From Muribaculaceae bacterium (GTDB lineage Bacteria > Bacteroidota > Bacteroidia > Bacteroidales > Muribaculaceae), in the NCBI GenBank assembly GCA_017618355.1, contig JAFZUL010000049.1:1-45088 (forward strand): a stretch of 45,088 bases of DNA. Direction: 5' to 3'. Position 1 is the first letter of the stretch. Every line of letters starts with the position of its first letter. Positions 23,912 to 31,137 of this stretch are shown piece by piece. The notes beneath the pieces are model-generated. The model saw only the letters and a program-made list of their open reading frames with translations. It did not search any database and was not told where the DNA came from. The position numbers and the translations under genes were made by a program.

Positions 23912-24385
23912 TTACAATATTTTTTCAAGATAGGTTTTCAGAGGTTTCATGCCGCAAGTGTCATAGAACGCACGTGCTCCCGGGTTACATTCCCACACGT
24001 TGAGAGTGACGTTATAGAAGCCGTTATTGCGTGCAAAGTCTATCACATAGTCATATAACCGCTTGGCGATGTGTTGGCGACGACAATTCTCATCAACACA
24101 GAGGTCGTCGATGTAGAGTGTCTTGACATCTGTGCGGTTGTTGTCGTTGATGAACTGCTCCACAATACCGAAGCAGTAGCCTAGCACTATATCGTTGTCA
24201 TCGACCAGGACAAAGATTGGCGATTTCTCCCGGTCGGCGATTATCGCCACAAGTTGCTCATCGGTGTATTTGCGGTTTCCTTTTTTGAAAAGGTCGGGCC
24301 TTCCATCGGCATGCACGTTGTTGACCTGAGTCAGCAATTCGTGGATGCGAGGTATGTCCCGATTTTCGGCTCTGCGTATTTCCAT
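23912..24385 (-). CDS. GNAT family N-acetyltransferase
   Basis: The 157-residue protein starts MEIRRAENRDIPRIHELL and has the acetyl-CoA-binding motif A region LYIDDLCVDENCRRQHIAKR, followed by NVTLNVWECNPGARAFYDTCGM, a normal GNAT ending. The frame remains open to an ATG at 24451, but residues in that extension are translated dispersed repeat (copy D), so the start at 24385 is chosen. The substrate is unknown. It is the first gene of a two-gene unit with the nitroreductase. Confidence 0.88.
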   Translation of the reverse strand: MEIRRAENRDIPRIHELLTQVNNVHADGRPDLFKKGNRKYTDEQLVAIIADREKSPIFVLVDDNDIVLGYCFGIVEQFINDNNRTDVKTLYIDDLCVDENCRRQHIAKRLYDYVIDFARNNGFYNVTLNVWECNPGARAFYDTCGMKPLKTYLEKIL

Positions 24386-24401
24386 AATCATTATATTTTT
24401 A

Positions 24402-24470
24402 TATAAATTAGGCTGCGCCTCGGAAAAACTCAAATAAATTTGATTTTTCACTCGGCTTGCACTAATTTTC
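24402..24470 (+). repeat. Dispersed promoter repeat, copy D (degenerate)
   Basis: On the plus strand it runs from ATAAATTAGGCTGCGCCT to CTCGGCTTGCACTAATTTTC. It has TTTG (24439-24442), 20 bases and TAATTTTC; the last base of the -7 box is changed. Its distal end abuts the GNAT gene and it points towards copy E. Confidence 0.8.
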
Positions 24471-24472
24471 TA

Positions 24473-24501
24473 CAAAGGTATGCAGAAATCTCGTATGTCA
24501 A
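24473..24501 (-). promoter_or_regulatory. Possible promoter of the GNAT-nitroreductase unit
   Basis: The minus strand has TTG (24499-24501), 18 bases, TACCTTTG (24473-24480). The -7 box is exact but the spacing is one base short. Transcription would cross copy D before the ATG at 24385. Confidence 0.45.
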
Positions 24502-24550
24502 TAAAAAAATCAAAAAAAACATGATAAATCGTGTTGATATTTATTTTTTC

Positions 24551-24642
24551 ACTAATTTTAGATAAATTAGGCTGCACCTCGCAAATAAAAATGAAAATCT
24601 TCGCTTTTCATTTTGTATTTATCTCGGTTTGCACTAATTTTG
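24551..24642 (+). repeat. Dispersed promoter repeat, copy E
   Basis: The plus strand runs from CTAATTTTAGATAAATTAGG through CTTTTCATTTTG to TCGGTTTGCACTAATTTTG. It is the best-preserved copy. Confidence 0.85.
24612..24642 (+). promoter_or_regulatory. Promoter of the transglutaminase locus, inside repeat copy E
   Basis: TTTG (24612-24615), 19 bases, TAATTTTG (24635-24642), 27 bases from the ATG at 24670. An exact consensus match. Confidence 0.8.
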
Positions 24643-24669
24643 TGGGTTAAATCAAAAAAATACTATCTA

Positions 24670-25968
24670 ATGAAAAACTTTAGGACTATTTTGTTGGCGA
24701 TAGTTGTGATGAGCGCATCGGCGATGATGGCTCAAACCAACTGGCTGAATCAAGTGGAAGACTTGATGGAACAGGGTGAGTTTAAGAAGGCAGAAAACCT
24801 GATGAAGTCGCTGCCCAAAAAAGTTAAAGCCGCCGAAGAGGTGAGAATTGACTCCTTAAACACCATCATGACGCGAATCAGGAAAGATTTCAACATGACA
24901 CCTGACTCTGGTTTGAATCTGATTAAACAGAAAATGCCAGAAGTCACTGATCAGCAAATAGCCAAATGGAAAAGGACCAAGAAGATAGAATACATGATTA
25001 TAGACGGCCAGGAGTGGTGGTTCCGCAAGTCGGTGAGAAACCTGTGGCTACTTGCCGATGAGCTGAAAGAAGACCATGACGCTGATAAGATGGAGACCTA
25101 CAACATCCGCCGCAAGTATTATCTTGAGGCGATGCAGTCGCCCGCCGATGAGAATGGGCTTCGTGACTGGAGGCACATGAACGTGACATTCTATCTCGAT
25201 GTCAATGCCGATGCCATTCCTGCCGGCGAGACACTGCGGGTGTGGATGCCGTTTCCTTACGAGAATTTGAGGCAGAAAAACATAAAGCTTGAGAGCAGTA
25301 ACCGTGAAGTTACATTTAGCCAGGGCAGTAAGCATCACACGGTGTATATGGAAGGCATTGCCGAGAAGGGCAAACCAACGCATTTTGAATACACCTTCAG
25401 CTACGATGTCGCCGAGCGCCACATCTGCCAGCAAGACCTCTTGGCAATGCTCGAGCCATATAACACAGAGAGTCCCGAATACAAGGAATTTACTGGTAAT
25501 TACCCCCCACACATTGTTATAACAGATGACACCCGCGCACTAGCCCGTGAGATTGTGGAAGGAGAAACCAACCCCGTGCTTCAGGCGTCCAAGATTTTTG
25601 ACTGGATTTCAATGAACTATCCCTGGGCTGGCGCTCGCGAGTACAGCACCATAAAGAATATGCCCGAGTATGTTATGGCCAACGGTCATGGCGATTGCGG
25701 ACAGGTGGCTTTGATGTATATAACTTTGGTTCGCAGTCTCGGCATCCCAGCACGGTGGGAGAGTGGTTGGATGATTCACCCCGATGAGGTGAACTGGCAC
25801 GACTGGGCCGAGACCTATTATGAGGGTATAGGCTGGGTGCCTACCGACCAGTCCTTCGGCCGAAGCGCCGTGGGCACACCCATGAATAGCTATTACACTA
25901 CCGGCATCGACGTATATCGCATGGCATCAAACGAATCTATTGGCGACAAACTTAGTCCCGAGAAATAG
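24670..25968 (+). CDS. Exported transglutaminase-like protease with premature TAG
   Basis: From ATG 24670 the product has a signal peptide ending AMMAQ and 432 residues. The C-terminal domain is a transglutaminase-like cysteine protease fold with GHGDCGQVALMY (Cys343), NWHDWAETYY (His377) and GWVPTDQSFG (Asp393). An N-terminal helical and beta-sandwich region precedes it. Reading continues in frame after the TAG at 25966-25968 for 40 more codons with protein-like sequence, and the original stop would overlap the next start as ATGA. An upstream frame extension to 24613 is repeat DNA and is rejected. It heads a locus with murein-peptide genes, so a periplasmic role in peptide or wall processing is likely. 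Confidence 0.85.
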   Translation: MKNFRTILLAIVVMSASAMMAQTNWLNQVEDLMEQGEFKKAENLMKSLPKKVKAAEEVRIDSLNTIMTRIRKDFNMTPDSGLNLIKQKMPEVTDQQIAKWKRTKKIEYMIIDGQEWWFRKSVRNLWLLADELKEDHDADKMETYNIRRKYYLEAMQSPADENGLRDWRHMNVTFYLDVNADAIPAGETLRVWMPFPYENLRQKNIKLESSNREVTFSQGSKHHTVYMEGIAEKGKPTHFEYTFSYDVAERHICQQDLLAMLEPYNTESPEYKEFTGNYPPHIVITDDTRALAREIVEGETNPVLQASKIFDWISMNYPWAGAREYSTIKNMPEYVMANGHGDCGQVALMYITLVRSLGIPARWESGWMIHPDEVNWHDWAETYYEGIGWVPTDQSFGRSAVGTPMNSYYTTGIDVYRMASNESIGDKLSPEK

Positions 25969-26091
25969 TATATCCGCAGCGAGACTGTTGATTTCCAACC
26001 TGGTGAGGTGGAATGGCGCAAAGGAAACCTTTATTATGACACATGGAAATCGCATTTAATTGTTAACTCTAGAGAAAAAATTAAAAGATGA
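25969..26091 (+). pseudogene. Stranded C-terminus of the transglutaminase-like protein
   Basis: The 40 codons after the TAG read YIRSETVDFQPGEVEW and on to NSREKIKR before TGA at 26089-26091. The reading frame is the same as the transglutaminase, and the TGA overlaps the NlpC/P60 ATG by the classic 4 bases. A single-base change from AAG or CAG to TAG would explain the break; a sequencing error is the main alternative. Confidence 0.7.
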
Positions 26092-27272
26092 GTAATATGA
26101 AGAAACTTGTGACTTTTATTTTGGTCGTTCTTATCGCAATTACAGCAGCAGCTAACGATTTTAACATTGACATTAACAAAGTTGACATCAACAAGATGCT
26201 AAACGACCTTAAGGCTCGTGAGGCTCCCGATGCCAGGGTGGCAATATGGAACGTCGCGGTTTCTGATAGCTGTGACGGAATACCTATCGTGCGAGGTGTT
26301 GTTGGCAACTTCTTGCAGAAGATGATGATTAGTGACAAGTTGAATGGTGTCACTTATATTGATAGTGTTAGGGTGCTTGAAAATGACATTCCCGCTGAGA
26401 AGAAGTGGGCAATCGTGAAATTGTCTATTGCCACTTTGCGATGTGATCCTAAACACTCGGGCGAAGTAGCTACTCAGTGTGTTATGGGTACACCGCTGCG
26501 AGTGATGGAGGAAGTGGGTGACTGGCTTCGCGTGCAGTGTCCTGACGATTATATAGCCTACGTTCCTGAGAGCTCAGTTATATTCCTTAACGAAACGGCT
26601 TTTGAAGAGTGGAGGATGTCAGAACGCTACATCGTCACCGTCTATGACGACCAGTTAGTGACAAAGGCCAAGGGTGACGAGACCGTAAGCGACTTGGTGC
26701 TTGGCAATATTTTACAGTTCAAGAGCAAGAAAGGCAAGTGGATTGAACTTGCTACGCCTGACGGTCGCACTGGTTGGGTAAAAACCTCGAGTGTGGAGAA
26801 ATTTGACAAGTGGGCGCAGCAACCTCTTGACCTTAATAAAATAGAGAAGACAGCCCGCCGCATGATGGGCTCAAGCTACCTGTGGGGCGGCACATCGACT
26901 AAGGTCACCGACTGTTCGGGCCTTGCCAAGGTTGCCTATTTCTCTAATGGCATTATCTTGCAGCGCGACGCGTCGCAGCAAGCGCTAACGGGAAAGAAGA
27001 TTGCCGACTGGCACGATGCACAACTGTGCGACCTTCTGTTCTTTGGCAACAGCAAGACTGGTCGCGTGACTCATGTGGGACTTTATCTACGTGACGGCAA
27101 GTACATACATTGCTCGGGTCAGGTGAAAATCAATGATCTGAATCCCGATGCCCCGGATTATCTATATAGTCCGCTCTCAATAAGCCGCATTAACGGAATG
27201 GTAGGAACCAAAGGCATAAAATACGTGCGAGATCACGACTGGTATTTCTGGTCATCAATCCGTTGTTATTAA
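26088..27272 (+). CDS. NlpC/P60 murein endopeptidase with SH3-like domains
   Basis: The 394-residue protein has a signal peptide (core LVTFILVVLIAITA), two SH3b-like domains (about residues 105-165 and 180-240, the latter with GRTGWVKTSSV) and an NlpC/P60 domain. The catalytic residues are visible: Cys276 in TDCSGL, His329 in RVTHVGLYL and His341 in YIHCSG. Bacteroidales relatives with this layout cleave the gamma-D-Glu to diamino-acid bond of murein peptides and release L-Ala-D-Glu. That product is the substrate of the epimerase encoded next. A second ATG at 26097 is possible. Confidence 0.93.
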   Translation: MSNMKKLVTFILVVLIAITAAANDFNIDINKVDINKMLNDLKAREAPDARVAIWNVAVSDSCDGIPIVRGVVGNFLQKMMISDKLNGVTYIDSVRVLENDIPAEKKWAIVKLSIATLRCDPKHSGEVATQCVMGTPLRVMEEVGDWLRVQCPDDYIAYVPESSVIFLNETAFEEWRMSERYIVTVYDDQLVTKAKGDETVSDLVLGNILQFKSKKGKWIELATPDGRTGWVKTSSVEKFDKWAQQPLDLNKIEKTARRMMGSSYLWGGTSTKVTDCSGLAKVAYFSNGIILQRDASQQALTGKKIADWHDAQLCDLLFFGNSKTGRVTHVGLYLRDGKYIHCSGQVKINDLNPDAPDYLYSPLSISRINGMVGTKGIKYVRDHDWYFWSSIRCY

Positions 27273-27327
27273 CTTTGTCACTTATTATATAAAAACGAAT
27301 ATTTGATTAACACTAAACAATAATAAC

Positions 27328-28458
27328 ATGAATCGAAGAAATTTCCTTGTGGGCACTGGACTTGGCTTAATAGCAGCCTCAGCCCCTATTTCAATCTCTG
27401 CAAAGGGAAAAGCCACCAAGAAAGTGGCAAAAACAGGTAGGCTTAACCTCTCGTTTGAGCCTTATGAGTTAAAACTGCGTCACGCATTTAATCTTGCACG
27501 CTACAGCCGTACAACGACTCCCGATGTACAGGTGAAGCTTGAGTATGACGGCATTATTGGCTACGGTGAGGCATCAATGCCTCCTTATTTGGGAGAGAGC
27601 GTTGAAAGCGTTACCAAGTTCTTGAGCAGTCTTGACCTATCGCAGTTTAATGATCCCTTTAAGATTGAAGACATATTGACCTATGTTGATAATGTGGCTC
27701 CTAACAACCGCGCGGCAAAGGCAAGTGTGGATATAGCCCTTCACGATCTGCTCGGCAAGATTATGGGACAACCCTGGTATAAGATTTGGGGCTATAACCC
27801 CGACAAGACCCCAGTTACCAGCTTTACCATCGGTATTGACACCGAAGAGGTGGTTCGCCAAAAGGTGGAGGAGGCTTCTCCCTATAAGCTCCTGAAGGTT
27901 AAAATGGGTCTTGACAATGATAAAGAGACGGTAGAGATTATCAAGAGCATGACCAATGTGCCCATCTGTGTTGATGTCAACCAGGGCTGGAAGAACAAGG
28001 AAGAGGCTCTTGAGATGTGCTACTGGCTCAAGGACCGTGGTTGTATCTTTGTGGAGCAGCCTTTTGACAAGACAATGATTGACGAGACAGCTTGGCTGCG
28101 TGAGCGCTCGCCACTGCCTATTATCGCGGATGAGGCCTTCCAGCGCTTGCCCGATATCGTGAGATTCAAGGGCGTGTATGACGGCATCAACATCAAACTG
28201 ATGAAGAGTACAGGTCTCTATGAGGCTCACAAGATGGTCACTCTAGCTCGTGCCCTCGACATGAAGGTGATGATTGGCTGCATGACAGAGACTTCGTGCG
28301 CTGTGACTGCCGCCGCCAACCTGTCGCCAGTAGTTGACTTTGCCGACCTTGACGGTAACCTCCTTATCGCCAACGACCGCTTTGAGGGCATGACCGTAGA
28401 GAATGGTAAGATCACGTTGCACGACATTCCCGGCATTGGTGTTAAGCTGATAAAGTAA
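27328..28458 (+). CDS. L-Ala-D/L-Glu (dipeptide) epimerase, Tat-type leader
   Basis: This enolase-superfamily protein (376 residues) epimerises the Glu of L-Ala-D-Glu so that ordinary peptidases can use it. The active-site set is complete: the KVK pair (Lys190, Lys192), metal ligands Asp216, Glu243 and Asp268 in DVNQG, VEQPF and IADEAF, and Lys290 in NIKLMKSTG. Residues 1-26 form a twin-arginine type leader (MNRRNFLVG), so the enzyme is probably exported folded to the periplasm or membrane, unlike the cytoplasmic E. coli YcjG. It lies 55 bases after the NlpC/P60 gene. Confidence 0.92.
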   Translation: MNRRNFLVGTGLGLIAASAPISISAKGKATKKVAKTGRLNLSFEPYELKLRHAFNLARYSRTTTPDVQVKLEYDGIIGYGEASMPPYLGESVESVTKFLSSLDLSQFNDPFKIEDILTYVDNVAPNNRAAKASVDIALHDLLGKIMGQPWYKIWGYNPDKTPVTSFTIGIDTEEVVRQKVEEASPYKLLKVKMGLDNDKETVEIIKSMTNVPICVDVNQGWKNKEEALEMCYWLKDRGCIFVEQPFDKTMIDETAWLRERSPLPIIADEAFQRLPDIVRFKGVYDGINIKLMKSTGLYEAHKMVTLARALDMKVMIGCMTETSCAVTAAANLSPVVDFADLDGNLLIANDRFEGMTVENGKITLHDIPGIGVKLIK

Positions 28459-28497
28459 ATACTTGTGGTGGGTGTGTCAAAAATCGGGATTTGTTGA

Positions 28498-28534
28498 GCT
28501 CCCCCTCTAAGATAAAGGGGGCAGGGGGAGTATG
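28498..28534 (+). repeat. CCCCCTCTAA hairpin repeat, left inverted copy
   Basis: GCTCCCCCTCTAAGATAAAG is followed by GGGGCAGGGGGAGTATG. The reverse complement lies almost unchanged at 29475-29512, on the far side of the SGNH hydrolase gene. Confidence 0.75.
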
Positions 28535-28571
28535 ATATAATCAAAAGACTGAATACTAATCTATTTGATAT

Positions 28572-28617
28572 GCTCCTCAGTCACTTCGTGACAGCTCCTC
28601 TAAACTAGAGGATCAGC
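28572..28617. repeat. CTCCTCAGT hairpin repeat, copy 2
   Basis: CTCCTCAGTCACTTCGTGAC is followed by AGCTCCTCTAAACTAGAGGA. It has two small hairpins (TCAC/GTGA and TCCTCTA/TAGAGGA) and is a close match to 17692-17740. Confidence 0.75.
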
Positions 28618-28660
28618 TAAAATGAATTTTGAAACACCGATATTACATAACTATAATTAA

Positions 28661-29455
28661 ATGAAGAAAGCATATATTGCTATTTGTGCTATCCTGCTTG
28701 TTGGGTTGGGCGTGTTTTATGCTTTCTCTAATTCAGATTTAGATCTGAAAATTGGAGAAACAGAGATTAAAAAAGGCTCGTTTAATGAGACGCTTTTTGC
28801 CTCTGAGCAGCACCGTGTTGCCAAGCCTGGCGAGAAAGTGCCTCTGCCACCGAAGAAGAAATCGGGCAAAATGGAGATGGACACAACCAAGAAGACCATC
28901 CTGTTTATTGGCGATTCGATGGTGGAGTGCCTGTTCCCCCGTATGTCGGCCTATGCCAAGAAGAATGGCCACACCTTTTATTGCGTGGTTTGGTATAGTT
29001 CTTCTACCGAGGTTTATGGTACTCGCACGACGCTGAAGGACTATATCAACAAGTTTAAGCCCGATTACATCATGATTACTCTTGGCGGCAACGAGCTGTT
29101 TATCCGAGACATCAGGCAGAAGAGGCAGAAATATGTTGATGAGATTATAAAGCAGATGGGAAATATTCCATACGTTTGGATTGGACCTCCAAACTGGAAG
29201 GATGACACCGGTATCAACGACATGATTAGCGAAAGTGTGCCTACTGGCTGCTTCTATCTCTCATATACCCCCGATCAGCACTACAATCGCAAGAAAGACG
29301 GCGCTCATCCCAAGGCCGATTCGTCGATATTGTGGGCCGACCGCATCTGCAAGTGGATTATGACCAAATCGGCTCACCCCATCCGCCTCGAAGCGCCTCC
29401 TGCTGGTGAGACTGCCCGTCCCACCAAGCTCGAGTTGCTGCAGCCTCTGAGATAA
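28661..29455 (+). CDS. Membrane-anchored or exported SGNH hydrolase
   Basis: The 264-residue protein has an N-terminal hydrophobic segment (residues 4-22, IAICAILLVGLGVFYAF) that is more likely an anchor than a cleaved signal. The SGNH catalytic blocks follow: FIGDSMVE with nucleophile Ser86, LGGNE with Asn144, and KKDGAHP with Asp213 and His216. Such enzymes are esterases or acyltransferases acting on envelope glycans. Next to an MBOAT gene, the pair resembles two-part O-acetylation systems (PatA/PatB type), where the MBOAT moves acetyl across the membrane and the SGNH protein transfers it. It is flanked by inverted hairpin repeats. Confidence 0.85.
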   Translation: MKKAYIAICAILLVGLGVFYAFSNSDLDLKIGETEIKKGSFNETLFASEQHRVAKPGEKVPLPPKKKSGKMEMDTTKKTILFIGDSMVECLFPRMSAYAKKNGHTFYCVVWYSSSTEVYGTRTTLKDYINKFKPDYIMITLGGNELFIRDIRQKRQKYVDEIIKQMGNIPYVWIGPPNWKDDTGINDMISESVPTGCFYLSYTPDQHYNRKKDGAHPKADSSILWADRICKWIMTKSAHPIRLEAPPAGETARPTKLELLQPLR

Positions 29456-29474
29456 TTCTAATATGCTGGTAAGT

Positions 29475-29512
29475 CATACTCCCCCCAACCCCCTCTATCT
29501 TAGAGGGGGAGC
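29475..29512 (-). repeat. CCCCCTCTAA hairpin repeat, right inverted copy
   Basis: CATACTCCCCCCAACCCCCT is followed by CTATCTTAGAGGGGGAGC. It is the inverted counterpart of 28498-28534 with a few changes. Confidence 0.75.
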
Positions 29513-29538
29513 TACGAAATCAAATTACGACAATTTAC

Positions 29539-31032
29539 ATGGACGCAACGACATTTGATATATCAACAATGTTCCAGAACATCTGGCACATGTTGAGTTA
29601 TGACCCGCAGAACCCTATGCTATTTAATAGCGGGCTGTTTTGGGTGCTCTTCCTTATTTTCTTGCCGATTTATGGCTTGTTGAAGTCGCGCAAGACGCAG
29701 ATGATGATTTTTGTCATTGCTTTTGGCCTATATTTTTTCTATAAGTCGAGTGGGTTCTTCTTCTTGTTGCTTGTCGCCACATCGGTGATTGACTGGTTTT
29801 TGGCGAAACAGATTGTGCAAGAGCCGACCGTCAAGATGAAACGGTTCTGGCTCACGATAAGCATTGTACTCTCGGCCGGCACACTGTGTTTCTTTAAGTA
29901 CAGCGATGCGGTGATAACTAGTCTCAACGATTTGCTTCACAACAATTTCCAGCCGCTTGACTTGGTGCTGCCATTGGGAATCTCCTTCTACACGTTCAAG
30001 ACCATCAGCTATGTTGTTGATGTGTATAAGGAAAAGATAAAGCCTGCCGATAACTGGCTTGACTATCTGTTCTATTTGTCGTTCTTCCCTGCATTGGCGA
30101 TGGGTCCCATCGTCAGGGCGTCGCATTTCCTGCCGCAGCTCAAGGAGAATAAGCCACCTACAAAAAGCATGGTATATAGCGGCTTCTGGCTGGCGCTCAT
30201 TGGCGTGATCAAGAAGGCTGTCTTTGCCGACTATTTTGGTCAATATACCATGATTGCCTTTGGCAATGCCTCAGGTTACAGTGGCTTTGAGCTGGCGATG
30301 GCAGTGCTGGGATTCGGTCTGCAGATTTATTGCGACTTCTCGGGATATAGCGACATGGCAATAGGCATGGGCCGTATGATGGGCTTTGACCTAGGCATCA
30401 ACTTCGATTTCCCTTACCGCTCGCAGAACGTGACAGAATTCTGGAGGCGGTGGCACATTTCGCTCTCAAGCTGGCTCAAGGACTATGTCTATATCCCTCT
30501 CGGAGGCAACCGCAAGGGAAAGCCGCGTCAGTATTTCAACCTTATGGTGACGATGCTCATTGGTGGTATATGGCATGGCGAGACATTGAACTTCCTGGCG
30601 TGGGGCGGTGTGCATGGCGTGGCGCTATGCATGCACAAACTCACGAAAAAGCCTCTTGACGCTATCTTCCCAAGCGAGAATGTTGTGGTGAAATTCTTCT
30701 GCTGGCTCATCACTTTTGTGTTTGCCTGCTACACGATGATGATGCTTGCTGTTGACTCGTTTGAAACGGTGTGGACAGTTGTGTCTAAATCGTTCACCGA
30801 TTTTGATCTTGCTTATCTCGTACCATTCTTCACGGCAAGAAAAATGTGGTGCTACTTGATTATCATTATCTTTGTCCTTCACTTTGTGCCAAAGAAGGTG
30901 TATGAGTTCCTGAGCAAAATGTTTGTTAAATCGCCAGGGATAGTAAAACTCCTGGTCTTCATCATCGTAGTGCAACTGGTAATTCAGTTCTCCAGCGCCG
31001 AAGTGCAGCCATTCATCTACGGACAGTTTTAA
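29539..31032 (+). CDS. MBOAT family O-acyltransferase
   Basis: This 497-residue integral membrane protein has about ten hydrophobic segments and the MBOAT core: QIYCDFSGYSDMAIGMG, FWRRWHISLSSWLKDYVYIP and GGIWHG with the invariant catalytic His346. The family passes acyl, usually acetyl, groups from cytoplasmic acyl-CoA to an extracytoplasmic acceptor such as alginate, teichoic acid or peptidoglycan. With the SGNH protein upstream, an envelope polymer O-acetylation role is likely. The acceptor is not known; the murein-peptide genes in the same run make peptidoglycan a reasonable guess. Confidence 0.92.
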   Translation: MDATTFDISTMFQNIWHMLSYDPQNPMLFNSGLFWVLFLIFLPIYGLLKSRKTQMMIFVIAFGLYFFYKSSGFFFLLLVATSVIDWFLAKQIVQEPTVKMKRFWLTISIVLSAGTLCFFKYSDAVITSLNDLLHNNFQPLDLVLPLGISFYTFKTISYVVDVYKEKIKPADNWLDYLFYLSFFPALAMGPIVRASHFLPQLKENKPPTKSMVYSGFWLALIGVIKKAVFADYFGQYTMIAFGNASGYSGFELAMAVLGFGLQIYCDFSGYSDMAIGMGRMMGFDLGINFDFPYRSQNVTEFWRRWHISLSSWLKDYVYIPLGGNRKGKPRQYFNLMVTMLIGGIWHGETLNFLAWGGVHGVALCMHKLTKKPLDAIFPSENVVVKFFCWLITFVFACYTMMMLAVDSFETVWTVVSKSFTDFDLAYLVPFFTARKMWCYLIIIIFVLHFVPKKVYEFLSKMFVKSPGIVKLLVFIIVVQLVIQFSSAEVQPFIYGQF

Positions 31033-31082
31033 GTTTTTTAGAAGACGATTAAGGACAATATTGTTTCGCGTTAGATACAATT

Positions 31083-31124
31083 AATTAAGGACAATTGACT
31101 CGAGGGAGCTAATTGTCCTTAATT
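31083..31124. terminator. Hairpin between convergent MBOAT and feoAB genes
   Basis: A perfect 14-bp stem (31083-31096 with 31111-31124) has a 14-base loop. T runs are weak on both sides. A direct copy of part of the arm (TTAAGGACAAT) also lies at about 31049-31059. It probably blunts both convergent transcripts. Confidence 0.65.
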
Positions 31125-31137
31125 GTCTTAAAATCGG

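Noticed and set aside
25966-25968. TAG as a recoded sense codon
   Set aside because: gmk, the phosphohexomutase and the M16 gene at 43461 end in TAG, and no other gene here has an internal TAG, so general recoding is unlikely.
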